Below are positions 1 to 9,206 of a DNA stretch of 64,000 nucleotides, one piece after another; within the stretch, counting starts at the first letter, position 1, and each line of letters opens with the position of its first letter. This DNA comes from Maritalea myrionectae DSM 19524 (GTDB taxonomy: Bacteria > Pseudomonadota > Alphaproteobacteria > Rhizobiales > Devosiaceae), in the NCBI RefSeq assembly GCF_000423365.1, contig NZ_AUHV01000002.1:791270-855269 (forward strand), written 5' to 3'. The translations under genes were made by a program, and so were the position numbers. The notes beneath the pieces are model-generated. The model worked only from the letters and a program-made list of their open reading frames with translations. It made no database searches and was not told the DNA's origin.

Positions 1-1195
1 CATCACGACCGCTCACCCGCCGCGCCAGACTGTTAAATCCGTCGTTTAGTTTGTGCGTTGCATTTACTTCCGCGATCATCTGACCGTTGTTTGCCGCCGT
101 GCCGAACAGAGCCGGTTCAAAACCAAGTTCAGCAAAAATGTCGACTTCGATTGTGTTCGCGAATTCAGAGGTGCTCAATTCTGGCCGTTTCGGCACACCC
201 ACTTTGTTCATCATCAAAATGGGCTCTGCCTCCGACATGCGCAATGATTTGAGCGTGTCCATCATGAATTTCACATTGCGCAAATTCGCCAAATCGGGCT
301 CGGCCACAATCACAACTTCATCAACGGTTGATAAGGTGTGCCGCACCCAGCCGTTCCACGCATGTGGCAAATCAAGCACCACAAGCGGCATGTTCTTTTG
401 ACAAATCTCGATAATGTTCTCGAACGCTTGCTCATGAAAATCATAATCGCGATTTAGATTGGCTGGCGCTGTCAACAGATTGATGTGATTGGCACATTTA
501 GACATCAAACGCTCAATAACGACATCATCAACATCATCATTGGAGAACACAGCGTCGGCAATGCCATGCGGTGGTTCCTGATTGAAATTGAGGCCCGCAG
601 TGCCGAACGGCAAATCCATATCCATGATCAGCACATCGCGGCGCACTTGCTGGCTCAAGGCCCATGCAGTGTTGTGTGCGATTGTTGAAGAGCCGGCGCC
701 GCCTTTTGCTGAAACAAAGGCGATGGTACGTCCAATAGGATCTGCGCCTTCGGCAGTAAACAAATCCGCAATTGTATCCACCAAGGCAGGCGTTTCCACT
801 GGCGTCACCAAATATTCAGAAACACCATAGCGGATCAAGCGACGGTATAGTTCAACGTCATTCACATTCCCGATGACGACAACTCGGGTTGATGCGTCAC
901 ACACCTCAGCCAAGCGATCCAAAGCTGACAGCAAATCATTGCCGGCCAGATTTGATTCAATAATGATCAGGTTTGGCGTTGGGTTGATCTTGTAGGTTTC
1001 AACCGCCGCTTCAATGCCGCCATTATGGGTCGTCAAGGCAACTTTGTGCATGCGACGATCATTGACTGCGCTTTCAACCGACTGCGCCGTCATGGCGTTT
1101 TCACAAAAGGCTTGAATGGTGATGTGTGGCACCAAACGCGCGCCCGAGGGAATATCCGAAGCGCCGCTCACGTTTTGACGAATATCATCTGACAT
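1..1195 (-). CDS. cpaE: CpaE, Flp pilus assembly ATPase-like protein (partial, C-terminus cut by window edge)
   Basis: About 398 residues are visible, starting MSDDIRQNV at 1195; the frame is still open at base 1. The N-terminal half resembles a degenerate receiver domain (VVVIGNVNDVELYRRLIRYG). It is followed by a MinD/ParA-type nucleotide-binding domain with a deviant Walker A (VSAKGGAGSST) and DMDLPFG. Near the edge the protein reads LNDGFNSLARRVSGRD, which fits the usual CpaE end, so only a short tail is missing. CpaE (TadZ) is a polar localisation factor for the Flp/Tad pilus secretion machine. It follows cpaC by 34 bases, in the same direction, where cpaD would normally lie. Confidence 0.9.
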   Translation of the reverse strand, partial: MSDDIRQNVSGASDIPSGARLVPHITIQAFCENAMTAQSVESAVNDRRMHKVALTTHNGGIEAAVETYKINPTPNLIIIESNLAGNDLLSALDRLAEVCDASTRVVVIGNVNDVELYRRLIRYGVSEYLVTPVETPALVDTIADLFTAEGADPIGRTIAFVSAKGGAGSSTIAHNTAWALSQQVRRDVLIMDMDLPFGTAGLNFNQEPPHGIADAVFSNDDVDDVVIERLMSKCANHINLLTAPANLNRDYDFHEQAFENIIEICQKNMPLVVLDLPHAWNGWVRHTLSTVDEVVIVAEPDLANLRNVKFMMDTLKSLRMSEAEPILMMNKVGVPKRPELSTSEFANTIEVDIFAELGFEPALFGTAANNGQMIAEVNATHKLNDGFNSLARRVSGRD

Positions 1196-1229
1196 AATTT
1201 ATACTTCCAACTCGTTTTCGCGCTCGTTC

Positions 1230-2669
1230 TTAATCCAACACAAAGCCAACGCCGCCCTTGAGATCTTGCCCTTTAGGGCCGTCACCCACGCCGTATAGCT
1301 TCTCCATCCGTCCCAAGAAAATCGCCTCAGCATCGCCAGCGAAATCCATTTTATCCGTGGGCAAGGTGTAGTCGTTCATATGGCCCGGTGCGGTGAGATA
1401 AGGCGTCACCAAGATCAACAATTCAGTTTCGGCACGGACGAAATCACGTGACCGGAACAGCGCACCAAGCACGGGGATTTTCCCCAGGCCCGGCACTTCA
1501 TTGAACCGTTGGCGAGATTTTTCCTCAATCAGACCGGCGATAGCCAAAGTCGAGCCCGTCGGCAATTTCACCGACGTTTTGGCCCGGCGTTCTTTTGTCG
1601 CCGGAATGGTAACAGGACCAGCCGTGTAGCCACCTTCTGCATTCAATTCGGAGACCTTTGTTTCCACATCAAGCGAGATGACATTGTTAGAATGCACAAC
1701 TGGCGTGAAATTCAGCTCTACGCCGAATTGCTTGAATTCGTAAGTGATCTCACCCTCATCATAACCGACAGGTACAGGGAACTCACCACCGGCCAGGAAT
1801 TCTGCGCTTTTGCCTGAAAGGGCCGTCAACGTGGGTTCCGCCAGAGTCCGCAATGCGCCACGGCGCTCCAATGCCTTAACTGTTGCATCGACCGAGAGGT
1901 TACCAAAGGAGAACCCTAGCTTGCCTGAGTTGGATGCAACCACATTGGATACACCGCCCAAACCGGGATTGGTCAACAAGGACGTTGCCACACCACCAAC
2001 ATTTAAGCTGGCATTGAGGTCGATACCCAATTGTTTAACGGTTTCACGCTGCACTTCCGCAACGATAACCTTGAGCATAACCTGCTGAGCACCGGCCACA
2101 TTGATGACCGAAACCACTTCGTTTCCACTGAATTGTTTCGCAATTGAGATGGCTTTTTGCACATCATCGTCGCTGCGTGCTGAGCCCGACAGCACAACGC
2201 GCTCATTTGCGACTGTGGCTTCGATTGTCGAGCCGGGCAGCAAGCGCGCCAGAGTTGTTTCCAGTCCACCGCCGGATTGACCAACGGTTACATCCAAAAT
2301 CGCAATTGGATTGCCTTTGGCATCCAAAAAGATCACATTTGTGTCGCCCGCTGAGCGCCCTTGAATAATGGCGCGGCGTTTTGTGCGCACAATTGCATTG
2401 GCGATAGATGGCTCTGAAACGATGACTTCTTTTGCAGAAACCGGCAAGTCAACGATAAGAGATTTGTTCTTCCCCACCGCAACTGCATATGTTTGACCAA
2501 TCTGATTGGCTGAAATGCGCATCGTCGCATTTGCCATTGCAGCTTGTGTACTCAACATCTGCGGCATAACCAAAAGTGTCAGCAGCAATGCGCCTTTCGC
2601 CAGCAACTTTTTGGCTTGGGCAAATGCTTCTACATTAAAAATGGCTTGTACAGGCTTCGACATAACCAT
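1230..2669 (-). CDS. cpaC: CpaC, outer-membrane secretin of the Flp/Tad pilus (RcpA family)
   Basis: 479 residues. A signal peptide (LLTLLVMPQMLSTQAAMA) is followed by a pilus N-terminal domain (about residues 50-130, with SEPSIANAIV and GDTNVIFLDAKGNPI), a BON-like segment (ATVANERVVLSGSA) and the secretin core. The core has the typical VPVGYDEG, GVELNFTPVV and ETELLILVTPYL. Length is usual for the family. It forms the outer-membrane pore through which the pilus exits. Its start overlaps the cpaB stop in a TAATG arrangement, so translation is probably coupled. A second ATG two codons downstream could also serve as start. Confidence 0.93.
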   Translation of the reverse strand: MVMSKPVQAIFNVEAFAQAKKLLAKGALLLTLLVMPQMLSTQAAMANATMRISANQIGQTYAVAVGKNKSLIVDLPVSAKEVIVSEPSIANAIVRTKRRAIIQGRSAGDTNVIFLDAKGNPIAILDVTVGQSGGGLETTLARLLPGSTIEATVANERVVLSGSARSDDDVQKAISIAKQFSGNEVVSVINVAGAQQVMLKVIVAEVQRETVKQLGIDLNASLNVGGVATSLLTNPGLGGVSNVVASNSGKLGFSFGNLSVDATVKALERRGALRTLAEPTLTALSGKSAEFLAGGEFPVPVGYDEGEITYEFKQFGVELNFTPVVHSNNVISLDVETKVSELNAEGGYTAGPVTIPATKERRAKTSVKLPTGSTLAIAGLIEEKSRQRFNEVPGLGKIPVLGALFRSRDFVRAETELLILVTPYLTAPGHMNDYTLPTDKMDFAGDAEAIFLGRMEKLYGVGDGPKGQDLKGGVGFVLD

Positions 2670-3610
2670 TACTCCTTCACCAATACTGGTGCATTATTTG
2701 GGCGGGTTTGCGCTGTGGGCACAGGCATTGGGGAGAACACGCTGCCCCCCTCGGCATTGCCTTGCTGCGCATCGCTATTTGCTTGTTCGTCAGACGTTTC
2801 CGGACCTGAATTTGCCAGCGCGCTCGATTGTTGTCCGGCGCGAATGAGTTTTACGCTGGATTGATCGGCCGTGCCGCCAGTTGCGGGACCGTTTACAAAA
2901 TCAACGATTGACCGGAGTACAAGTGAGAGTGACCCGACCTCCGCCGCATTAATTATCGTTTCCGCTTGCCGCGGTGTCAGTTCGAGCGTTGCAATCGTTT
3001 TATCTTCAAACGCTTCTGGCGCGGCCTGTTCACCATTGCCACTGCCTGCATTTGGGCCAACTTCTCCCAAACGGTTGCCGATGGCCAACACGCGGGCATT
3101 ATTGAGAATGGTTTGTGATGTATCGCCCAAGCGGCTCCGCTGCGTTAAAACCACATCCACTCGATCATTTGGCACGATAAAGCCGCCCGCGCCGCTTTCA
3201 GCTGAGACCTCAATCGATACGCCGCGCATGCCTTTGCCAATCACAGCTGACAAATAACCTTGACCGGTACGCACCAATTTGGCTTCCCGAATGGGCTCGC
3301 CGTCAAATATCTCGAACCGGGAAATTGTTCCTTGCATTTGCTCGGGTGCGTCGGGCAACCGCTGGTCCGTAATGAATTCAGCGCGGATCGCGTCTTCTGG
3401 CCAATCCTGCCAGGCTACGGAATTAGGGCCCAACCGCTCGCCAATACCAATGGTACGACTTGCGATCAAAACTCTTACTTTTTTAACAGGCTCAACTTCC
3501 GCCACTTGCTGCGTTGGTTCAGGGCTACCACCCGAATTCAGGGCGAAGAAGGCCGCCAAACCACCCGCAATCAATGCAACCAATACTAGAATCAAACGCG
3601 CCGGCTTCAT
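2669..3610 (-). CDS. cpaB: CpaB, Flp pilus assembly protein (RcpC family)
   Basis: 313 residues from the ATG at 3610 (MKPARLILV), chosen over an upstream in-frame start because GGGGAAATTGAG lies directly before it. One N-terminal membrane segment (LILVLVALIAGGLAAFFAL) is followed by a periplasmic SAF domain (KKVRVLIASRTIGIGERL) and a family region with GKGMRGVSIEVSAESGAGGFI and PNDRVDVVLTQ. The last 60 residues are low-complexity (Asn, Gln, Ser, Pro). CpaB is a periplasmic partner of the secretin. It follows cpaA after 140 bases and leads into cpaC with a 1-base overlap. Confidence 0.92.
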   Translation of the reverse strand: MKPARLILVLVALIAGGLAAFFALNSGGSPEPTQQVAEVEPVKKVRVLIASRTIGIGERLGPNSVAWQDWPEDAIRAEFITDQRLPDAPEQMQGTISRFEIFDGEPIREAKLVRTGQGYLSAVIGKGMRGVSIEVSAESGAGGFIVPNDRVDVVLTQRSRLGDTSQTILNNARVLAIGNRLGEVGPNAGSGNGEQAAPEAFEDKTIATLELTPRQAETIINAAEVGSLSLVLRSIVDFVNGPATGGTADQSSVKLIRAGQQSSALANSGPETSDEQANSDAQQGNAEGGSVFSPMPVPTAQTRPNNAPVLVKE

Positions 3611-3750
3611 CTCAATTTCCCCGGTTAAACTCAAAGTTCCGCACGCAACGCGCACAGCTATTCGGGGCTAGTATCGAGCTAAAGCGTCAAGGTTTGGTTA
3701 ATAGGGCCTTTTCAAATAGAGTTAATGAAAAGTTGCATAAAATTAACCGC

Positions 3751-4254
3751 TTAGCTCACAATCAGCGCGGTGAAAATATTGGTGTGTGGAAACACAATCA
3801 GGGCTGCAATTGCCAATGCTATGCCATAAGGCACTCCAACTTTTGGATCATGCAATTTTTGGAGCCACTCCCATTTTGGTAACTGAGTGGCGTTCAGATA
3901 TTTTCTAAACGCCAAAATAAGAGCCGTGAAGATACCGCCTGCGATGGCTGCATATAGTAGGTAAGGCAAGGCAAAACCCATGCCCATCCACAACACAGTA
4001 CTGGCGGCAAACTTGGCATCACCGCCGCCAATCCAACCGGGAATAAACAAGAGAAAGCAAACAGCAAGTGCAATAGCAAAGGCGACAAAATGCATGCCGA
4101 TCATCTCGAGGGGAAAACCTGCCAGAATTGCGGCTACTATAAATCCACCAATCAATACTGCGGATAACCAATTTGGGATGCGCATCGTCAGTAAGTCATA
4201 AGCAGCGCAAAATGCCATCATGACGGGAAAAATGGCAAGGACGATCATATTCAT
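3751..4254 (-). CDS. cpaA: CpaA, prepilin peptidase of the Flp pilus (A24 family)
   Basis: 167 residues from the ATG at 4254 (MNMIVLAIF), preceded by AGGTGTGAGC. It is a polytopic membrane aspartic peptidase that trims the leader of Flp pilin and TadE-like pseudopilins. The two catalytic aspartates are visible in YDLLTMRIPN and GGGDAKFAAS. About six hydrophobic stretches fill the rest, and it lacks the N-terminal methylase domain of PilD, as usual for TadV/CpaA. A longer reading to 4293 is possible but has no ribosome site. It is separated from flp by a terminator-like hairpin. Confidence 0.93.
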   Translation of the reverse strand: MNMIVLAIFPVMMAFCAAYDLLTMRIPNWLSAVLIGGFIVAAILAGFPLEMIGMHFVAFAIALAVCFLLFIPGWIGGGDAKFAASTVLWMGMGFALPYLLYAAIAGGIFTALILAFRKYLNATQLPKWEWLQKLHDPKVGVPYGIALAIAALIVFPHTNIFTALIVS

Positions 4255-4335
4255 ATTGCTCACACCTAATTCATCTGAACGCGTCGGCAGCATGCAGATT
4301 TATGGTTATCCAAACGTAAAGATTTGGCCGCAACG

Positions 4336-4370
4336 CAAAAAAGAGGGGAGCCGGAAGGCTCCCCTCTCTT
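4336..4370 (-). terminator. Rho-independent terminator downstream of flp
   Basis: An 11-bp perfect stem (AGAGGGGAGCC / GGCTCCCCTCT, 4342-4352 with 4357-4367) with a 4-base loop is followed on the minus strand by a run of six T. It lies 20 bases after the flp stop codon and before cpaA. It should limit read-through so that pilin mRNA exceeds assembly-gene mRNA. Confidence 0.9.
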
Positions 4371-4390
4371 CAACATAATAATACCTAGAA

Positions 4391-4561
4391 TTAGGCAGGT
4401 GGTGTCAATTTTCCGGCGATGCCAGAGAATAGGGCATTCAAGTTGTTACCCAATAGAGTTGCGCCACCGATAATAATAACAGCAACAAGTGCGGCAATCA
4501 GACCATATTCAATAGCTGTCGCGCCTGACTCATCGTTCAAAAAACGTTTTACCAAATTCAT
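4391..4561 (-). CDS. Flp/PilA-type major pilin
   Basis: 56 residues: MNLVKRFLNDESGATAIEYG, then one hydrophobic helix (LIAALVAVIIIGGATLL) and a short tail ending KLTPPA. The G-A-T-A-I-E-Y-G core with Glu five residues after the cleavage glycine and the following Tyr is the class IVb Flp signature. CpaA would cleave after the Gly of DESG. The ribosome site AAGGAG precedes ATG at 4561. It is the first gene of the minus-strand pilus cluster and is divergent from the plus-strand pilus genes. Confidence 0.95.
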   Translation of the reverse strand: MNLVKRFLNDESGATAIEYGLIAALVAVIIIGGATLLGNNLNALFSGIAGKLTPPA

Positions 4562-4955
4562 TTCTTTGCTCCTTGCTCGTCGTCACGACACAACGTGTCA
4601 AAACATTGTCCGATCCTCACCATCGAACTCGACGTCAACGTTAGGCTCGGAGTCTTGAAATTGTGTTAATCGAAAACTTGCAATGGCCAATAACGACCAA
4701 GTTTATATTTATGATTATCAAATAGTTAAGAAGGAATATTTGCAGCTAATTTCGTGTGTTAGCCAAATATCTTTCTCGATAGGCGATCATTTTGCAGGCG
4801 CGTAACGACTAAACGCAGCGAATTTGCATATAAATTATAGGTATATTCTGTTCACAAGAGTTGAGTGAATGGACCGCGGCCCCATGCATTTGCACTTTAT
4901 TCACCATTCTATCTCATGATGCTGAAAAGTTTTTGCTAAATAAAGGGTTAACGTC
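4562..4955. promoter_or_regulatory. AT-rich divergent promoter region of the pilus cluster
   Basis: 394 bases without a credible gene between the flp start and the plus-strand pilus genes. Base composition is markedly more AT-rich than the flanking genes. An inverted repeat GACAC-AAC-GTGTC lies at 4587-4599, in what would be the flp 5' leader. A GGTTAACG sequence sits directly before the plus-strand start and recalls half of a CtrA site, but I see no complete TTAA-N7-TTAA pair. No promoter could be fixed with confidence on either strand. Confidence 0.55.
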
Positions 4956-5438
4956 ATGCTTGGCAAACGTGTTCTGAAAGTTTTGCATACATGGACCGCA
5001 GTCGGTGCTGTCGTGGCGGGCCTGCTGGCGTTTACAGGCACCGGCGCGGCCATTGCCGCTGACCCGCAAGGTCAGGTGGATGTTCAGGTCAATATGGCGC
5101 GCATTTTGCGGCTGCCTTCAGCGGCCTCAACAATTGTTATCGGCAATCCCGCTATCGCGGATGCGACCATCCAAGATCCAGAAACCATTGTTCTGACCGG
5201 AAAAACATTTGGCCACACCAATCTCATTGCGCTCGATGCTGTTGGAAATCCGATTGCTGACCTGAAAGTTGAGGTTGTTGCCCAACAGGACAATGTTGTG
5301 CTGGTCTATAATGGCATCGCGCGGAACACGGTGTCTTGCACACCTGAATGCGGCCCTGCTTTGATGATGGGCGACGATGTGGACTATTTGGGCAAAGTTG
5401 CTGGTTCAAAATCAATCGTTGAGAGCGCATCCGAATAG
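4956..5438 (+). CDS. Free-standing pilus/secretin N-terminal domain protein, exported
   Basis: 160 residues with a signal peptide (AVVAGLLAFTGTGAAIAA). It is followed by a domain clearly homologous to the N-terminal domain of CpaC in this same window: IGNPAIADATIQ and GHTNLIALDAVGNPI match SEPSIANAIV and GDTNVIFLDAKGNPI there. There is no secretin core. The C-terminal part has a cysteine pair (SCTPECG) that could form a periplasmic disulfide. Such proteins are annotated as pilus assembly protein, N-terminal domain. Its role is unknown; a periplasmic adaptor that packs against the CpaC N-domain is my inference. Confidence 0.85.
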   Translation: MLGKRVLKVLHTWTAVGAVVAGLLAFTGTGAAIAADPQGQVDVQVNMARILRLPSAASTIVIGNPAIADATIQDPETIVLTGKTFGHTNLIALDAVGNPIADLKVEVVAQQDNVVLVYNGIARNTVSCTPECGPALMMGDDVDYLGKVAGSKSIVESASE

Positions 5439-5527
5439 CCTTGCAACGTATAGATGTGAATCATTATCGAAAGAATTCAGTAATTATACGTCGCTATTCT
5501 TTCATCACTTAAAACAAGGGTGAAGTG

Positions 5528-6076
5528 ATGACATTCGCACTACAATGTCGACGTGCTTATAAATTGCTGAAACAGAACCGTTTCAGGAAAGACGAGCGTG
5601 GCGTAACCGTCGTTGAATTCGGTCTACTGGCATTGCCGTTTTTTGCCATCATTGGCGCTATTCTGGAGACAGGTCTTGTCCTGTTGGCATCGCAAGTGCT
5701 CGATAGTGCGGTTCATGATGCAACTCGCATCGTGCGGACGGGTGAAGCGCAGCGCAACGGTTATAATATGCCTGAATTTCGCGCTGTCGTTTGTGATAAG
5801 ACATTTGGGTTATTTGACTGCAATAAGCTGCGGATACGCGTTCAAGTCATTGATAATTTTGCCAACGCCAAATCAAACAACCCTGTCGATAAGGATGGCA
5901 ATTGGATCGTTACAAGCAGTTTCCGGCCTGGGCAGCGTAATCAGGTTGTGCTGGTGGAAACATATTATAAATGGCCAACAATCTTAAACATTTTGGGCTT
6001 CCAACTTGGTAACCTAAATGGCGGCAATGCCATGTTGATGAGTTCATCTCGCGTCTTTATGAACGAACCATTTTAG
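5528..6076 (+). CDS. TadE-like pseudopilin
   Basis: 182 residues from the ATG at 5528; an in-frame GTG sits one codon upstream and AAGGGTGAA precedes both. A basic N-terminus (FRKDERG) is followed by the pseudopilin motif TVVEFGLLALPFFAIIGAILETG, a hydrophobic helix with the conserved Glu, then a periplasmic domain. TadE and TadF are minor pilins processed by the CpaA/TadV peptidase and are needed for Flp pilus assembly. It is followed after 10 bases by a second family member. Which of the two is TadE and which TadF or TadG cannot be fixed from sequence alone. Confidence 0.88.
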   Translation: MTFALQCRRAYKLLKQNRFRKDERGVTVVEFGLLALPFFAIIGAILETGLVLLASQVLDSAVHDATRIVRTGEAQRNGYNMPEFRAVVCDKTFGLFDCNKLRIRVQVIDNFANAKSNNPVDKDGNWIVTSSFRPGQRNQVVLVETYYKWPTILNILGFQLGNLNGGNAMLMSSSRVFMNEPF

Positions 6077-6086
6077 GATGGGACTG

Positions 6087-6644
6087 ATGTCTATCGTGCA
6101 AATCATCCGACATATTCGAGCGATTTGGCGAAATGATCACGGCATTTCTGCGGTGGAATTTGCGCTCATCCTGCCAGTGATGCTGACCCTTTATTTGGGC
6201 ACCATCGACGTCAGCACCTTTATTATTCTTGACCGGAAGGTAGCTGTGGTCGCCGGTTCTGTTGCCGATTTGGTTGCGCGTGCGGAAGATCAAATTGCGA
6301 CATCAACGGTGGACGATTATTTCAAGGCAGCCGAATTCACCATCAAACCGTATGATTCCGCCAATCTTCGCCAACGCGTCACCAGCTTGCGGATCGACGG
6401 AGATGCTAAAGCATGGGTGTTATGGTCACGCACGTATAATGGTGGATCGCCGCTGACCAAAGACAGCCAATATGTGCAAATCCCCCCGGAGTTCGCGGCG
6501 GCAAACAAAAATAAATATCTGATTATGGGCGAAGCATGGAATTCAGCTGATCCGCTTATTGGATATTTGTTCAACAGCACCATGAACTATCAACATCGGT
6601 ATTTTTTCCGCTCGCGATTTGATGGAATCATCAACCTGATCTAG
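6087..6644 (+). CDS. Second TadE/TadF-like pseudopilin
   Basis: 185 residues from the ATG at 6087, preferred over the ATG at 6078 because AGGATGGGA then lies at normal spacing. The N-terminus shows NDHGISAVEFALILPVMLTLYLGTIDV, again a short basic stretch, the Glu-containing pseudopilin motif and one membrane helix. The rest is a periplasmic domain. It begins 10 bases after the previous pseudopilin stop and is probably co-transcribed. The family is known to supply minor subunits of the Flp pilus. Confidence 0.86.
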   Translation: MSIVQIIRHIRAIWRNDHGISAVEFALILPVMLTLYLGTIDVSTFIILDRKVAVVAGSVADLVARAEDQIATSTVDDYFKAAEFTIKPYDSANLRQRVTSLRIDGDAKAWVLWSRTYNGGSPLTKDSQYVQIPPEFAAANKNKYLIMGEAWNSADPLIGYLFNSTMNYQHRYFFRSRFDGIINLI

Positions 6645-6690
6645 GTTGGCGTCTGTTACACTCTCAAACTTTCCTCACTTAAGGATTATT

Positions 6691-7311
6691 ATGTCCGACT
6701 ATTTGATCCCAGTATTTGATCTGGGCGGCGTTTTTATTGATTGGAGCCCGCTCAACCTATATCGCAACGTGTTTGATAGCGAAGAAGAAGCGGTTTGGTT
6801 TGTTGAGAATGTGTACTCCGGCCTGTGGAATCTAGAGTTTGATGCCGGAAAACACTATGCCGACGGCATTGCCGAACTTTGCGCCAAGTTTCCCGCCTAT
6901 ACGAACCAGATCAAGGCCTATGATGACCGATGGTTAGAGACCATCGCGGGTGTCTTTGACGGGACGATTGCTATTCATGAGGAATTGATTGCGCAGGATT
7001 TACCGACTTTTGCGATTACCAACTATTCAAAAGAGAAATTCCAGCTCACTTTGGAAAAATACGAATTTTTGCAAAAGTTTGATGGGATATTGGTGTCTGG
7101 CCAGGAGAAGCTGGTGAAGCCGGATTATCGCATCTATCACCGCTTTTTGGAGCGCTACAGCCTTGATGCCTCAAGCTGTGTGTTTATTGATGATAGCTAC
7201 CCAAACGTGGTGGCCGCTGATCATATCGGCATGAAAGCGGTGCACTTTGAAAACCCGGAACAATTGCGGGAAGATCTGATCGAGTTGGGGCTACCCTTAG
7301 AAGCAAAATAG
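6691..7311 (+). CDS. HAD-superfamily phosphatase (subfamily IA)
   Basis: 206 residues from the ATG at 6691, preceded by AAGGATT. Motif I is FDLGGVFIDW, where the usual second aspartate is replaced by glycine, as in YihX-like sugar-phosphate phosphatases (DLGNV). Motif II is TNYS, and motifs III/IV are KPDYRIY and FIDDSYPNV. An alpha-helical cap lies between motifs I and II. The substrate is not identifiable. It is transcribed toward upp and ends at a hairpin shared with that operon. Confidence 0.82.
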   Translation: MSDYLIPVFDLGGVFIDWSPLNLYRNVFDSEEEAVWFVENVYSGLWNLEFDAGKHYADGIAELCAKFPAYTNQIKAYDDRWLETIAGVFDGTIAIHEELIAQDLPTFAITNYSKEKFQLTLEKYEFLQKFDGILVSGQEKLVKPDYRIYHRFLERYSLDASSCVFIDDSYPNVVAADHIGMKAVHFENPEQLREDLIELGLPLEAK

Positions 7312-7328
7312 GGGCGCCAGAGCGCCCC
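7305..7328 (-). terminator. Terminator at the end of the nucleoside operon
   Basis: A perfect 7-bp stem GGGGCGC / GCGCCCC (7311-7317 with 7322-7328), loop CAGA, is followed on the minus strand by TATTTTG. It lies 11 bases after the upp stop and directly after the HAD stop on the other strand, so it may serve both converging units. Confidence 0.7.
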
Positions 7329-7338
7329 AACTTGCAAT

Positions 7339-7968
7339 TTAGCGGGTGCCATACATCCGGTCACCCGCGTCGCCCAATCCAGGCACAATATAGCCCTTTT
7401 CATTGAGCTTTTCGTCAATGGCCGCTGTGTAGATCGGCACATCTGGATGGGCTTCCTGAAAGCGTTTGATGCCTTCAGGGGCCGCCAACAGGCAAAGAAA
7501 ACGCAGATTGTTTGCACCGCGGCGTTTAATGCGATCCACCGCTGTTACGGCTGAGTTGGCTGTGGCCAACATGGGATCGACGACCACGACCAAACGGTCG
7601 GCGATGTCGGATGGGGCTTTGAAATAATATTCAATCGCTTCCAATGTTTCCGGATCGCGGTAAAGGCCGATATGGGACACACGGGCGCTGGGCACCAAAT
7701 CCAGCATCCCTTCCAACAGGCCATTGCCGGCGCGCAGGATGGAAGCAAACACGAGCTTTTTGCCCTTCAATGCTGGGCTTTGCATTTTTTGAATTGGGGT
7801 GTCGATCTCGATCATTTCGGTTTCAAGATCGCGGGTGACCTCGTAGCACAGCAAATGAGCAATCTCTTGCAGCAGCCGACGGAAACTCGCCGTTGATGTG
7901 TCCTTGTTCCGCATAATGGTCAATTTGTGTTGTACCAACGGATGTTCGACAACGGTTACGTTTTCCAT
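7339..7968 (-). CDS. upp: Uracil phosphoribosyltransferase
   Basis: 209 residues, the normal length. It converts uracil and PRPP to UMP. The PRPP-binding loop appears as [12 protein letters not shown], and the uracil-binding C-terminus as [17 protein letters not shown]. It is the last gene of the nucleoside operon and would recapture uracil freed by DeoA or other nucleoside cleavage. It follows deoB by 10 bases. Confidence 0.97.
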   Translation of the reverse strand: MENVTVVEHPLVQHKLTIMRNKDTSTASFRRLLQEIAHLLCYEVTRDLETEMIEIDTPIQKMQSPALKGKKLVFASILRAGNGLLEGMLDLVPSARVSHIGLYRDPETLEAIEYYFKAPSDIADRLVVVVDPMLATANSAVTAVDRIKRRGANNLRFLCLLAAPEGIKRFQEAHPDVPIYTAAIDEKLNEKGYIVPGLGDAGDRMYGTR

Positions 7969-7978
7969 ATTCTACCTC

Positions 7979-9196
7979 TTACAAAAAGCTCTTACCATGT
8001 GGCCCAGCTGGCAATTTCAGCCAACTTGCCACGCTTTCACCAATATCTGCAAATGTTTCTCGCCCGCCTGCACTGGCTTTTTTCAAAATTGGGGAAAAAC
8101 ACAAAACCGGCACCTGTTCACGAGTGTGATCGCTGCCAGGCCAAGTGGGGTCACACCCATGATCTGCGGTTAATATCAACAGATCATCCGGCTGCATTTT
8201 TGAAACAATTTCGGGCAGCCGACGGTCAAAACGTTCCAGCGCCGCAGCATAACCGGGCACATCACGGCGGTGACCATATTCCATGTCAAAATCAACGAAA
8301 TTGGTGAAAATCAGATCGCCATTTTCGGCCATGTCCATGGCATCCAATGTCGCGTCGAACAGCGCCATATTGCCACTGGCTTTGATTTTGTGGGTGACGC
8401 CTTGGGCAGCATAAATGTCGGAGATTTTGCCCACCGCCAGCACTTTGCGGCCCGCCTCTTTGGCGCGATCCAGCAAGGTTGGCTCTGGGGGCAGCACGGA
8501 AAAATCGCGACGGTTGCCCGTACGCTGAAAATCCTCACTATTGTTGCCCACAAAGGGGCGCGCAATGACACGGCCAATATTGAGCGGATCAAGCAATTTG
8601 CGAGCGATCTCACACATGTCGTAAAGACGATCCAAGCCGAAATGCTCTTCATGAGCCGCGATTTGAAACACGCTGTCGGCGCTGGTGTAGCAAATGGGCT
8701 TGCCACTCTTTATATGCTCTTCGCCCAATTCGGCGATGATGGTGGTGCCAGAGGCGTGTTTGTTGCCAAGAATGCCGGGCAACCCAGCCTTCTCAACAAG
8801 TTTTTCAACCAATTCGGGTGGAAAACATGGTTCGGTTTCGGGGAAATAACCCCAATCAAAAGATACGGGCACACCCGCGATTTCCCAATGGCCGGATGGC
8901 GTATCCTTACCTTTGGACACTTCGCTGGCGTTGGCCCAAACACCGCCGCGCTGCTCGCCTGATAGACCCGCAGGTATTTCACCGCTGGCGGCTTGCGCCG
9001 CAAGGCCGAGGCCCAGCATGTCCATGTTGGACAATTGCAGCGGCCCTTGTCGCAGTCCGTCCTGATCAGCCTCGCCAGCAGCACATTTTTCGGCAATATG
9101 GCCAAGCGTATTTGCGCCCTCGTCGCCAAATTCGGCGGCATCCGGCGCTCCGCCAATGCCAAAACTGTCAAGCACGCATAAGATTACGCGGGGCAT
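7979..9196 (-). CDS. deoB: Phosphopentomutase
   Basis: 405 residues from the ATG at 9196, which has a strong AAGGAGG site 5 bases upstream; a longer reading to 9220 lacks one. It interconverts (deoxy)ribose-1-phosphate and (deoxy)ribose-5-phosphate using Mn. Metal ligands of the alkaline phosphatase-like fold are visible: the N-terminal [11 protein letters not shown] and the C-terminal [18 protein letters not shown]. In this operon it links DeoA and purine phosphorylase products to DeoC. It starts 10 bases after the deoA stop. Confidence 0.97.
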   Translation of the reverse strand: MPRVILCVLDSFGIGGAPDAAEFGDEGANTLGHIAEKCAAGEADQDGLRQGPLQLSNMDMLGLGLAAQAASGEIPAGLSGEQRGGVWANASEVSKGKDTPSGHWEIAGVPVSFDWGYFPETEPCFPPELVEKLVEKAGLPGILGNKHASGTTIIAELGEEHIKSGKPICYTSADSVFQIAAHEEHFGLDRLYDMCEIARKLLDPLNIGRVIARPFVGNNSEDFQRTGNRRDFSVLPPEPTLLDRAKEAGRKVLAVGKISDIYAAQGVTHKIKASGNMALFDATLDAMDMAENGDLIFTNFVDFDMEYGHRRDVPGYAAALERFDRRLPEIVSKMQPDDLLILTADHGCDPTWPGSDHTREQVPVLCFSPILKKASAGGRETFADIGESVASWLKLPAGPHGKSFL

Positions 9197-9206
9197 TATC
9201 GCCTCC

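Noticed and set aside
3690-3760. Several TTAA sequences before cpaB that look like CtrA sites
   Set aside because: None has a second TTAA at 7-base spacing, so a CtrA box is not supported.
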